Positions 22,795-34,119 of a DNA stretch of 64,000 nucleotides are shown piece after piece (positions within the stretch are counted from its first letter, which is position 1; each line of letters opens with the position of its first letter). Location of the stretch: contig NC_080546.1 of NCBI RefSeq assembly GCF_028640845.1, positions 55,625,409 to 55,689,408 on the forward strand, given 5' to 3'. The DNA comes from Ahaetulla prasina (Eukaryota; Chordata; Lepidosauria; Squamata; Colubridae). Below the pieces are notes generated by a model. The model searched no databases. It worked only from the letters and a program-made list of their open reading frames with translations, and was not told where the DNA came from. Both the position numbers and the translations under genes were made by a program.

Positions 22795-23390
22795 GGTTGA
22801 TATTCTGGAAGCTCAATTTATTTTCCTTTTTTTATGAATTTCATTTTTATTTTCATCTTTGCCGCTCAGAGTATCTATGATAAATGGGCATCTATATAAA
22901 TGTGTTTAATAAACAAATGAAATCATCATGCTTTGTGATTTGGAACAGAAAGATCCATAATTCATATGATTTGTGTGATGATAATACATGTCATCATTTG
23001 ATACTTCCTGCAGGTTTAACTATATAATATAGATGATATTTTTCCAACTAGTTTCTCTAAATTCTTTTTGCAAAAAGGATCTAATTATAGCATGCAGGGA
23101 AGCAACTCTGAGTTTTTATCTATTATCAGCTAATTTAGAAATGGAGTCACATAGTAAAATTGCAACAAAGAGAAATTCTAACTTAAGAATTCTTATTTTC
23201 CAAACCAGACATTGCTGAGTCTCCAATATTTATCATGTTTACAATACTAGTCCCACCTCTGACATAGCTTTACATTATGACCATGCAAATTCTTCAAAAC
23301 ACCAAAGTAACTATACTTGTACATGATATGGCCTCAGCTACAGGCAGCTTCTGGAGCATATATCCAATCTTATAAAAGGACATAAGTACT
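22795..23390. other. No recognisable features
   Basis: AT-rich. A 61-codon frame at 23033-23218 has no motif. Confidence 0.5.
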
Positions 23391-23394
23391 TCAA

Positions 23395-23967
23395 TAATTG
23401 AAAAAACTGCAGATGCTTTTGCATATATATTTGGAGAACAACCAGCACAATTTGTAACTCAAATCGAAAAAATTTATCGTGTTAATTCCTGGGTTGCCAG
23501 ACAGAGACAGTTACCAAGAGATGTTGTTATCTATTTTACAACTAGGAGGATTTGGAATGAAATTCTACAATTTATAAAAATAAAATTCAAATATCAGGAC
23601 AAGAGATATTAGTGTTCAAAGAAATTCTTCCTAAAATGTTAAGATCTAGAAAGGAGTTTCCTTCTTAGTGGATGAACTTAGAAATCGTCAGATGCAGTAT
23701 AGATGGGATGTTCCAGCTGGACTAATAGTAAATTATAAAGGAGGAAAATATTGTCTTAACACAGTTTTTAAAGCAAGAGATTTTTATACTAATGTATTAA
23801 AGACTGGAAGTCCACCACTGCTAGAAGTTAAGATGGGAAGCGAAGTAGAGATTGGAAAAAAGTGGGAGAAGGAAGTAAAGTACACACAATTTAAAGTTGG
23901 GATGGCAACTGCTGAAGAAGAAACACTGGAAAAAGTAGGGGATTTAAATGAACAAAGATTGATTTGA
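23395..23967 (+). pseudogene. L1-type ORF1 protein remnant (RRM and C-terminal domain)
   Basis: The translation reads DAFAYIFGEQPAQF, QIEKIYRVNSWVARQRQLPRDVV, then after a frame break in the 23580-23670 region MDELRNRQMQYRWDVPAGLI, KGGKYCLNTVFKARDFYTNVLK. This pattern of RRM followed by a basic C-terminal domain is typical of L1 ORF1 RNA chaperones. The intact part is 99 codons (23668-23967) and ends in an acidic tail. The coiled coil expected upstream is missing here but appears in the minus-strand copy at 58.7-59.4 kb. Confidence 0.65.
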
Positions 23968-24986
23968 ATAGATATTAAATGAAAAGAACAAAGAGTAAAG
24001 AAGCAGCAATATCAAGCGAAAAGAGTTTCTTTTTATGGGAAAGGGTAAATCATAACTGAAATTTTTGAATATATTTTAAAAATATTGTGTATGTGTTTAA
24101 ATTTTGAAGAAGAATTTGTAGTAATGTTATTTGATTTGGGAATATAATAGATAATAATATAATATAATATATTATATTGGGAATATAATATAATATAATA
24201 AAAATAGAATAAGGAATGGAATTAGTCAAGTTTTATAAAATGTTTTGTAGATGATCTGGAATTTAAATGCAATGTTATTTGATTATATATGGTGGATTTG
24301 ATAAAAACTAAGTTATTCTGGATAAAAATTGATTAGGGGTTATATAAGGTGTTGATAAAAATAGAATAAGAAATGGAATTAGTTAAGGACTGTATGATAA
24401 AAGGGAAAATTGGGCTAAATGTTAAATTTATATAAGAAAAAAATTTAAGAGGAAAATTTTGTAAAATGTCTTAGAGATGATAGGTAGATTCTAAATACTG
24501 GTGCGTATGTATTTGAAACTATAATTTAAATGTTGGAGATCTGATTGGGCTGATACTATGTATTATTATATATGGTGGATATATAAATTTGGTGGATTAT
24601 ACAAAATATTTTGAAGAAGAAGATAACATTTAAGGGCGTAAATTGATTTTAAATTAAATATTAGTAGCTAGATTACCGGCAGTGCAATATTTGAAGATGG
24701 AACATTTGCCTATCATTGAAGACTGGACGCTAAAAGCAGTGAATGTACTGGAGAAGGCGGAAATCTCAGCATACCAGAAAGACTATCCACAAGAAAGATG
24801 TATATTGGAAAGGAGAAGATGGATCGACTATTTTTAAAACAAATATTGGATTAAGAACTATCAAATAGCCTATGAATGAATAGAATGTACTGTATATTTT
24901 TTTTTCTTCTTCTTTCTTTTGCTTTACTATAGAGAAGGGGAGTTAAGGTTCTAGGGGATGGATGGGAGTCTATGGATAATTTGTGT

Positions 24987-25215
24987 ATAGAATAGAATAG
25001 AATAGAATTTTTTATTGGCCAAGTGTGATTGGGCACACAAGGAATTTGTCTTGGTGCATATGCTCTCAGTGTACATAAAAGAAAAGATACGTTCATCAAG
25101 GTACAACATTTACAACACAATTGATGGTCAATATATCAATATAAATCATAAGGATTGCCAGCAACAAGATATAGTCATACAGTCATAAATGGAAAGAGTC
25201 ATAAATGGAAAGAGT
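24987..25215 (-). mobile_element. Rex1-like LINE (family B) 3' UTR fragment
   Basis: Four AGAAT units lead into TTTTTTATTGGCCAAGTGTGATTGGGCACACAAGGAATTTGTCTTGGTGC, the exact complement of the tail at 1290-1340. At its inner end AGTCATAAATGGAAAG is tandemly duplicated (25187-25220). Confidence 0.85.
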
Positions 25216-25374
25216 ATTCTAGCTTATGATTGTTAGATATTATACCCTGTATATTGCTCTGGGAAATCGGGGGGGGGGGATTGAGTGAAGGGGGGAGGGG
25301 AAAGGGGGAGGGTTGCTGGGAGGAGGAGGGGATGTATGGGTAAAAAATTTTTGTAAAACTTTTTAATAAAAAAA

Positions 25375-26507
<1,133 letters not shown>

Positions 26508-26509
26508 TG

Positions 26510-27980
26510 TATATACATCCTAATACAAGATTTCACCAAGGTTTTGCTTAATACTAAACTGCAAAATGTGTTCCCCTGATTTTTTTAAAAAAATATTGTC
26601 CTATTCAAAATTAAACTAATAAATTGGTAAGCCATCTTGGGACAGAGACCCAATTACCCTTGCTCACATGTAAAGAAAGCAACTGCCAATAAGTTCAATA
26701 AAACTACAGCATAGTCTAAACTGTCAGAAATTAATGTGCAAACTGTACAATTATTGCACAATTAACTTCTTGGACAGTATTGTGATCTACCCTCAGGGTA
26801 AAATAGACCAAACACCTGTTAAATAGTGAGCAATCTAATTTTAGCTAATGACCTTTATTTCCCTAATTTGCTTAATTCTTGTGAAAAACTGTGATTGAGA
26901 AAGGAAGTCTAACTCCCACAGTGCCAATTTATTTGAATATTTCCTCAGCGCACAAATTACATCGCTTACATACAAAATGTAATACATATACAGGTTAACT
27001 CTTCCATTACATATGCATTATTTATATATCTAATAAACATTTAATTCTTCTCTGAAAATGAAAAGTGAATTATTCAGTCACATACAATAAAAATACAGAT
27101 AGTGTCTCAGGAAATGGTAAAGGTTACTGATATGGCTGCTCCTAAAAAAAAAGGCAGAAAAAGCAAAGGGAAATTATATGCTGAATCCTATCCAAACACA
27201 ACAAATTCCAGACCCATAAAGTTCTTTTAGTAGTGCCATTAGAATATAAATACATAAATAATATATGTATATGAATATAATATTCTTATAGCAAAATGGC
27301 TGAATTGTTTCCCATTATAATCTTACTGAATTTTCAAAAGGAATTTCTAATAAGAAAAAATATTCTATTTTGGGCCATTTGTTTTGATACCGAAATTTTA
27401 AAATTCAAATATTACCTGCAGCTTTATTTAAAATTCTTGCCATATTCTTAGTAAAGGGCTACTTGTGTCTGTCATATCAGATGTGCTTTGAAATTTGGTG
27501 CCTGCAGTTTGAGAGGTTTGGACATAATGTGGTTTGGTTTTTTTTGTTATTTCCAGAAACATTATGTTTCTTATAGAACAGGAATGGGAGGAAGATAATC
27601 ATGGTAATTTTGAGCAAGGGCTGAGCTGTAGCATTAAACCTTGTTAGATAAAGCAGTCAGGTCCCAAGTATCATTCATTTAATGGCCCATACACAATTAT
27701 GAAGATATAAAAGAAATCTGCCATGGTTTTCCTTGGAAAGTAAATGAAGTGATCTGCCAAAATGTATTCCTTTCATGACAGTGATGGATTGCAAATGAAG
27801 AGGATTTAATAGAATGCCTTAATCTGAAATGTGCACAATAAACAGTGGAAATAAAAGCATCCAGAAAATGGTCTTTTGGGGAAAAAAATCATATAGTAAA
27901 ATCTATGTTTCTGGGTGATGTTTCATAAAGAGTATGTATTGAGGAGCTTTATTTTTCAAATAATGCATCATATGTATAAT
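26510..27980. other. No recognisable features
   Basis: AT-rich sequence with no convincing frame or repeat boundaries. Confidence 0.5.
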
Positions 27981-27987
27981 GGAAAAT

Positions 27988-28330
27988 TTCTTATTATTTT
28001 ATTTATTTATCACATTTATATGGCTGTCTGTCTCACCGAAAGTGACTCTGGGAAGCATACAACAATCCAGCAAACAATAAATATAAACTAATGAATGCAT
28101 AAAACCATTGTAAAATTATTAACAAATATTAAAAACTATTAAAAAAAAGGAAAAAAATAGATAGATGGATATTAATAATAATAGAGCCATCTCATGAGTT
28201 TACCCATCCCCTGGGATCCCCAGGCCTTAAGGGACCTTTGAGAGCTCAGAGGTGATGCGGCTGACCCCATCTCTAGAGAAAAGACTCCACAGTATGTGTG
28301 GCACAGCTTAAAAGACCCACCTCCTAGTGC
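27988..28330 (-). mobile_element. Degenerate LINE 3' end (L2/CR1 group)
   Basis: It starts with TTATTTTATTTATTTATCACATTTATATGGC, the reverse of a LINE tail. GTCTCACCGAAAGTGACTCTGGGAAGC follows, the degraded stem-loop that precedes such tails. Further in is a GC-rich stretch with GGGATCCCCAGGCC. No translatable block remains. Confidence 0.5.
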
Positions 28331-28666
28331 GTTGTACTAGGAATAAAACTCTTCATATTGATCCACTTATTCTTTCACTGTGAAGATTTGACTTAGAATT
28401 TGTTCTGGATATGAGTCTTAACATCAAAATGCCATAATGCAAAACTTTTGTCATCTATTTTTGTATTTTTTATATCCCATCTTTTGTTCAGGAGCTTAAG
28501 ACGAAATACATTTTTCTACAGTATCAGACCTGTGGAGTAATCGTGGTTAGGGTTACAGAAAAAAAGAAGTTACACTTGAAAGAAAAAACAAGTGAGTATG
28601 CTGTTATATAAAACTTAGGAAAAATGGATGATAAACTCAAAATTATTTTTCAGTGTCTACTCACAT

Positions 28667-29283
28667 CAAGGGTGAAATTCACTTACCTTCCTTAAAGGCA
28701 AAGGTAAAGGTTCTCCTCGCACATATATACTAGTCGTTCCTGATTCTAGGGGGTGGTGCTCATCTCCTTTTTAAAGCCAAAGAGCCAGAGCTGTCCGAAG
28801 ACGTCTCCGTGGTCATATGGCTGGCATGAATCAACACCAAAGGCGCACGGAACGCTATTACCTTCCCATCAAAGGTGGTCCCTATTTTTCTACTTGCATT
28901 TTTTACGTGCTTTAGAACTGCTAGATTGGCAGAAGCTGGGACAAGTAATTGGAGCTTACACTGTTACACAGCACTAGGGATTCAAACTGCTGAACTGCCA
29001 ACCTTTCGATTGACAAGCTCAGCGTCTTAGCCACTGAGCCACCACATCCCTGATACGCATCCCTGACACCGCAGTACCTTCCCTACCATTTTGCAAATGT
29101 GCGTGCACAGCCTGTGTGCTTGCTTTGCTCACGCGCACTGTCATCTGCACATGCACAAAGCCTTCTGCACATGCACAGAAGTTTAAAATGTCGCAAAAAA
29201 AGTGATATCATGACATCCGCATGGATGGGCAGAGCCTCTCAGTTCGCCTGAGCTGGATAGAACTGGCTGAATTTAAACCCCTG
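28667..29283. mobile_element. hAT-type element carrying a SINE insertion
   Basis: The left end CAAGGGTGAAATTCACTTACC and the right end GGCTGAATTTAAACCCCTG are the same family as 32194-32391. The 8-bp TSD is ACTCACAT (28659-28666) against ACTCACGT (29284-29291). Without the SINE the element is about 230 bp. It has no coding capacity. Confidence 0.75.
28692..29074 (-). mobile_element. tRNA-derived SINE nested in the hAT element
   Basis: On the minus strand it begins GGGATGTGGTGGCTCAGTGGCTAAGACGCTGAGC and continues with GTTTGAATCCCTAG. These correspond to the A and B boxes of a tRNA-Ser-like head. A long conserved body with GGACACGACTCAA-free central domain and CCGTGCGCC blocks follows, and it ends in an ACCTTTACC tail. 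The duplicated target TACCTTCC is at 28684-28691 and 29075-29082. The SINE is therefore younger than the hAT element it entered. Confidence 0.75.
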
Positions 29284-29305
29284 ACTCACGTGTGTGTTAT
29301 GTGAA

Positions 29306-29308
<3 letters not shown>

Positions 29309-29341
<33 letters not shown>
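29309..29341. repeat. (GT)n microsatellite
   Basis: Sixteen uninterrupted GT units. Confidence 0.95.
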
Positions 29342-29342
<1 letters not shown>

Positions 29343-29364
29343 CTTCCCAACTAAGTTTCCAGCC

Positions 29365-29412
29365 ACACTTAGTAAGCAGTAAACACTTAGTAAGCAGTAA
29401 ACACTTAGTAAG
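29365..29412. repeat. 18-bp tandem repeat, 2.7 copies
   Basis: The unit ACACTTAGTAAGCAGTAA occurs twice in full plus ACACTTAGTAAG. Confidence 0.9.
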
Positions 29413-29414
29413 AA

Positions 29415-30167
29415 TTACAATAGGCCACTGCCTTGGGATACCAATAGTTGTTGGGGCATTTGGCAAACATCTATTTAAAGACACCTGGGGACAAGCTTAT
29501 CACACCAGGCTAATAGCTAACTTTGTAAACAACAAATGCAAATTAGTCCCAAATCATTCATCTGTAATCACACTTCTGTTCAATGTAAAATTTATATTTC
29601 CCTACCTACTCACAAAAAGGACTTACTCTTTTGCTTTAGCTGCTTTAATTAAAAGTTCTGCTGGCAAAATTATTTTTATTTTTTGAAGATAATATGTTCA
29701 TAATGTGTACTTTTATAGTGGAAAGGAAAACTAGAAAGCAAATTCAATAACCTTCAGTGTTTCAAATGGCAGACTTTCACAAATGAAATGCAATGATCAA
29801 GGGAGAGCTTCCTTTTTCAAACCAAGGATTGCTAACAGAGGGTACCCATATTCTAGCATCTCCAGTAAAAAAAGAAAAAAAAAGATCAAGCAACAGATGT
29901 TATGAAAGATCTTTCTCTGCTAAATCCAGGAAAATTGCTGCCTGCTTAAGTAGATAGCACTTGGTTATGTGGACGAATAGCCACTGAATATAAATCAATT
30001 TCCAGTGATCTCATTTCATATCAGGAGTGTTGAAGGCCACATTTCCATAGCAGCTGTGCTACTGGAGGTTGTGCTGAATACCAATGATGAGCAGGATGAG
30101 AGACAAAAAGAAGATGAGCTCACCATTAGCAAGCCCCCTTCTTTCTTACTGCTGGGGACATCTCCAT
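29415..30167. other. No recognisable features
   Basis: AT-rich with no convincing frame. Confidence 0.5.
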
Positions 30168-30264
30168 CTTCCTTTCCTTTCCTTTCCTTTCCTTTCCTTT
30201 CCTTTCCTTTCCTTTCCTTTCCTTTCCTTTCCTTTCCTCTCCTCTCCTCTCCTCTCCTCTCCTT
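30168..30264. repeat. (CCTTT)n passing into (CCTCT)n pentanucleotide repeat
   Basis: About fourteen CCTTT units followed by five CCTCT units. The sharp change of unit suggests a substitution that was then amplified by slippage. Confidence 0.95.
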
Positions 30265-32185
30265 ATCCGGCTAAGACTACCTATAAAGTAAGGTTATTGT
30301 TGACCTATTTTTGTGCTCAGTTCTACTTGTGCATGGAATTAATTCACCTTTCAGCAATCTATACTGAAAGTGTTTCTATATAAAAATATTTCACTTTTTA
30401 TCATTTTCATTAACTTGATCAGTGTTAACATGATTATAGAGATAAGAATGAAATATCCATGGTATGATTTAAATAAATCCCTCAACAAGGAAAGAACCAA
30501 ATAGCAACACAAGAATTGAGATTCAGCAAATCTCAGGTTCAAACATTTATTCACTCATAATTACCTTTATATCTAGCCACCGTTCCATTTATCAAGCTCA
30601 ACCTAGTTGTAAGAGAAGACATCTATGTAGCTTGCGTTTTGTGTCCAGATAATGGAGTGTTTGTGCAGCTTGTTCTCCCCACTCCAATATGCTGCTTATT
30701 CTTGTATCCTTTGTCAGTAACATCTATCATACGTTGCTTTCTACATTATCCTTTTGTTGACCTGTTAAGTTGTTGGATCAATCTGATTTGCTGCATGTCA
30801 CTTAGCTTCCTTATTCCTCATTACTTCTTCTAGTCTCTGATTTCATATTATTAATTCCACACCACCACCCCTTTTAAAAATTAGAATTAGATATCTGGAG
30901 ATGTATTTTTCTTCTAGTTACTCACAGATAATCATCTTATTAGTAACTTTTAAGAAATTTTCTCTTAAGGAACCAAGACATTTATGAAACAAACTGTCAG
31001 ACCTGCCCCAGTCAGATTACTTAGGAAAGAAAGACCCTCGACTCCATTTGGTTGAAGTGTTAGGTTCTTTTACTAAAGGTTGCAATAAAGTCAGGCTAGA
31101 AATAAAAATGCAGGATACAATCTGGGTTGGTCACAGGAACTAAAGTTCTCATAAAAAAAGATACAAACTTTCCTCACCATCCTGGCCCTCCCCTTTGACC
31201 AGTTCATCTTCAGCCAATGGAGAGCTGCATATGTGTTTTGAAAATTGATTGGATGTTTGGAGCAATCTCAGGCCTTATGTCCTTGAAGACTGGCACAGGC
31301 TGGTTCCGTGCACTCCTCTTCTCTGTCAATTGTCATCCCCCCCCCATTTTCCCATCACTGCCCCATACATATTTATTTCCCATTTGTTTCCTTGCCCCCT
31401 TCTTCCTAGCACTTCATGGCAGGATGCCAACAAGGCATCAAGCTGAAGATAGCAGAACTGACACCAACTTTTCAAATCTAGAGACCAAAAAATCAACAAT
31501 GTTCATTTCCACAACAATAACAAAAGTCAGTATTTTCCTGAACTGTGCCATGACATGTTATGAAATATGGGTTTAGAATAGTATTTTAAACAACGCTTAC
31601 AAGAATTGGCTGTAGTATTACTTAAGAACTAAGAAGGGTAAAGCAAAAGTCTTGAGAGGCTTGTTCTGGAAAGTTGGACTTACAGTATGTTAGAAAACTG
31701 ATCAATATAGAGACAAAAAACAACTTTTTCTGCTTTTTTAAAAAATAAACAGGACAACTGTCTAAAATGATAGTTAACATTAGTAAAAGCTAATCTTTCT
31801 TCTTTACTTTTAAAGTTACAAGAATAAAAATACAACCAACACTTTCTAGACTTGTAATTTTGAAATATGCAATGCAAATCAGGTTTGCTCACTTTGGTAG
31901 GGAAACAAGAAAAGCGGAGAAGCAAATGCTTAAAGTATAAACTTTTTGACTGAAGACTCTAAATCCATCCATGGTTCTTTCAACTGTCTCAGTTGTATCT
32001 TCCATTGCCCCAAAGCAGCCCTTTTTGTGGGAAGTAGGAGAAGTAATAATGGTACAAATAGTACAAACAGTGCAAATAATGAAAAGGTGCTTTGCTTCAA
32101 TAACACTTCAAGCAAAACAACCCCTTCAGTGCTGCCATGTCTTTTCAAAGGGTGAAATGAAAGTTCTCCTTTGTTTTATTTTACA
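30265..32185. other. No recognisable features
   Basis: Mostly AT-rich. CAGGATACAATCTGGGTTGG at 31112 recalls the possible Penelope-like piece at 9055. A 119-codon frame at 31217-31576 has no motif and low-complexity proline stretches. Confidence 0.45.
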
Positions 32186-32193
32186 TCTACATC

Positions 32194-32391
32194 AGGGTGG
32201 TATTCACTTACCTTCACTACCAGTTCATAAATGCTAGCACGTGCCACCTGTGCGCATGCCCAGGAACTTCCGTTTATGCACAGAGCATCAAAAATGAGAT
32301 GTGATTACATCCGGGTGGGTGAGCGGAGCCTCCCGCTGCCGCTGCTACCAGTTTGCCCAAACCAGATAGAACCGGCTGAATACCACCACTG
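32194..32391. mobile_element. hAT-type MITE, 198 bp
   Basis: The left end CAGGGTGGTATTCACTTACC and the right end (reverse) CAGTGGTGGTATTCAGCCGG form the inverted repeat. The TSD is ATCTACAT (32186-32193) against ACCTACAT (32392-32399). It is the reference copy for the family also seen at 3831 and 28667. Confidence 0.85.
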
Positions 32392-32569
32392 ACCTACATG
32401 CCTCCATATCCATACCTACTAGCACGGTTTCTATACTACAAAATTGAGATGAATTACTGCAGCCTGGCAAAGGTTTAGATAATAAACAGCAGAGTGTGGC
32501 ACAAAATATGGAACAGAACCAATAGAGGTTTTCTGGAATTCTATACATATCACTCTGTGCATCACTTTT

Positions 32570-33188
32570 ATAGATCAGCATAAAAGAACTCAGCGTTGAT
32601 GTAACCTGTGTCAACTCAGGAAGTTCAAACTGCTCAGGAGCTGCTGATATCATTTCACAGAGAAGTTGTTTAGTCTGTAATTTGTATTTCTATAACTGTC
32701 TGGTGTGGTTAAGCAACCAAGCAGGACTGGTACAGACTCCAGCGGGTAGTTAGGAAAGAACAATTGTAACCAACCTGCCTTCCATAGCAGGGGCCAAAAA
32801 AAAAGAGGGGTGAGAAGATATTTGCAGACCCTTCACACCCTGGGCACAAACCATTTCAGCTCCTCCTTTGGTACAACACTATAGAATATTGTATGCCAAG
32901 ACAATAGACAGTGGGATAGTTTTTTCCGTAGTGCAATCACTTTGCTGAACAAGAAATTCTCACAGTTGCAAAACATGGTGACTACTAAGTTCTGTCTAAT
33001 GTATATGTATATTAACCACACCCGGAGTGTGGCTGTGATATTATTTATTCTTTTACTACCTCTTATTTCCCTTTCTATTGGTTGGTTGCACACTTTAAAT
33101 ATTGTTTTCTGTTGTTTTGCAAATGCACTTTGTGTGTCTAATCATACATGGCCAAATAGAGCAAGGCTGTTCTGTTCTGTTCTATTTT
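32570..33188 (+). mobile_element. Rex1-like LINE (family B), degraded 3' part
   Basis: It parallels 716-1395 at lower identity: GGAGCTGCTGATATCATTTCACAGAGAAG, CTGTCTGGTGTGGTT, ACCAACCTGCCTTCC, CCTTCACACCCTGGGCACAAACCATTTCAGC. It ends CATGGCCAAATAGAGCAAGG with a short CTGTT/CTATT tail. It abuts the tail of a minus-strand family A LINE. Confidence 0.75.
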
Positions 33189-34030
33189 TTATTTATTTTT
33201 ATTTTTTTTATTTTTGTCACAACATTATATACAAGCACATACATTGAAAATGTCATGTCCTCCGCTGACGGCCGGGTCAGGGAAATCTGAATCAGGCTTG
33301 CCTCTGCAGCTCTGTCCAAAGTCCTAGCAAAGTCCTCAGAGCAGGCAGGAGACCAGAAAGTGACTTCAGCAAGATCCACTTTGCCTGACTCAGAGACTGC
33401 CAGAAAGCAGATCCTTTATATAGGCCATGGGGTGTGGCTCCATGACTCAGCACTCATTAAGGCCTGCCCCTCCCTTCCTTCTGTTGCCTCCGCCTATCCA
33501 GTCTTCTGATGCGAGGGTCACTCCAATCAGCAGCTGTTGGAAATAAACTTTCCTCAGGCTCACATGCTGTGGAGGAGGGGGAGGGGTCTAGCTGCTCCGT
33601 TTGCCTGGGCATGGAGCCAGGGCTGGGGCCGGGGGGTGCTCCCTCCTCTGCAGCCTGCTTGGGCATGGAGCCAGGGCTGGGGCCGGGAGATGCCCCCTCC
33701 TCAGCCTGTCTGGGCATGGAGCCAGGGCTGGGGCCGGGAGGACATTCTTCAGCGTTCGGAAGCAGATAAGCAGACCCCGGCTGCGGTGAGAGCGGGCAAG
33801 ACACAACAGAAAGGAAACAATAGGACAGGAATGGTAGGCACTTTTGTGCACTTATGCACGCCCCTTACAGTCCTCTTAGAAATGGCGTGAGGTCAATGGT
33901 AGACAGTTTTTGGTTGAAGCTTTTGGGAGTTTGAGAAGAGACCACAGAGTCAGGTAGTGTATTCCAAGCATTGACAACTCTGTTACAAAAGTCATATTTT
34001 CTGCAATCAAGATTGAAGCAATTAACATTA
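33189..34030 (-). mobile_element. CR1-like LINE (family A) 3' part, interrupted by a solo LTR
   Basis: An ATTT-rich tail at 33189-33216 is followed by TTGTCACAACATTATATACAAGC. The solo LTR lies at 33251-33808. The family 3' UTR (CATAAGTGCACAAAAGTGCCTACCATTCCTGTCC reversed) and C-terminal codons follow up to 34030, where an ATTCT repeat begins. Confidence 0.8.
33251..33808 (-). mobile_element. Solo LTR of a gypsy-type element, 558 bp
   Basis: The ends are TGTCATGTCCTCCGCTGACG and AGACACAACA, i.e. TG...CA. Flanks GAAAA and GAAAG make a 5-bp TSD with one mismatch. Read on the minus strand it matches the LTR at 53873-54391 along its length. Both have the CTATATAAAGGATCTGC TATA region preceded by CCACACCCCATGG. 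The U3 part holds three tandem copies of a unit containing GGCATGGAGCCAGGGCTGGGGCCGGG. No internal region remains, consistent with LTR-LTR recombination. Confidence 0.85.
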
Positions 34031-34118
34031 AGTATTCTATTCTATTCTATTCTATTCTATTCTATTCTATTCTATTCTATTCTATTCTATTCTATTCTAT
34101 ACTATTCTATTCTATTCC
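34031..34118. repeat. (ATTCT)n microsatellite
   Basis: About seventeen units with one ATACT variant, directly abutting the truncated 5' end of the family A LINE. Confidence 0.95.
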
Positions 34119-34119
34119 C

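Larger units (their letters stand above)
23393..25370 (+). mobile_element. L1-type element with ORF1 remnant and no ORF2
   Basis: ORF1 coding sequence (23393-23967) passes straight into the AT-rich 3' region shared with 11.25-13.6 kb. That region includes repeated AATGTTATTTGATT motifs, GAAGGGGAGTTAAGG, the TACCCTGTATATTG block, a G-rich tract (25268-25315) and a final AATAAAAAAAAA. No endonuclease or RT sequence lies between ORF1 and the 3' region. A family B LINE tail interrupts the 3' region at 24987-25215. The 5' end is truncated and no TSD was identified. Confidence 0.7.

Noticed and set aside
29365..29412. Regular 18-bp repeats considered as a CRISPR-like array
   Set aside because: The units are contiguous with no unique spacers, and the window is vertebrate. 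It is a small tandem repeat.
31217..31576. 119-codon open frame in unique DNA
   Set aside because: No recognisable domain, low-complexity proline and phenylalanine stretches, and no supporting context. Long chance frames are expected here.
33457..33890. Frames encoding proline/glycine-rich repeats (PGPSPGSMP)
   Set aside because: They are translations of the U3 minisatellite of a solo LTR. The same frames recur at 53877-54173 in the related LTR.
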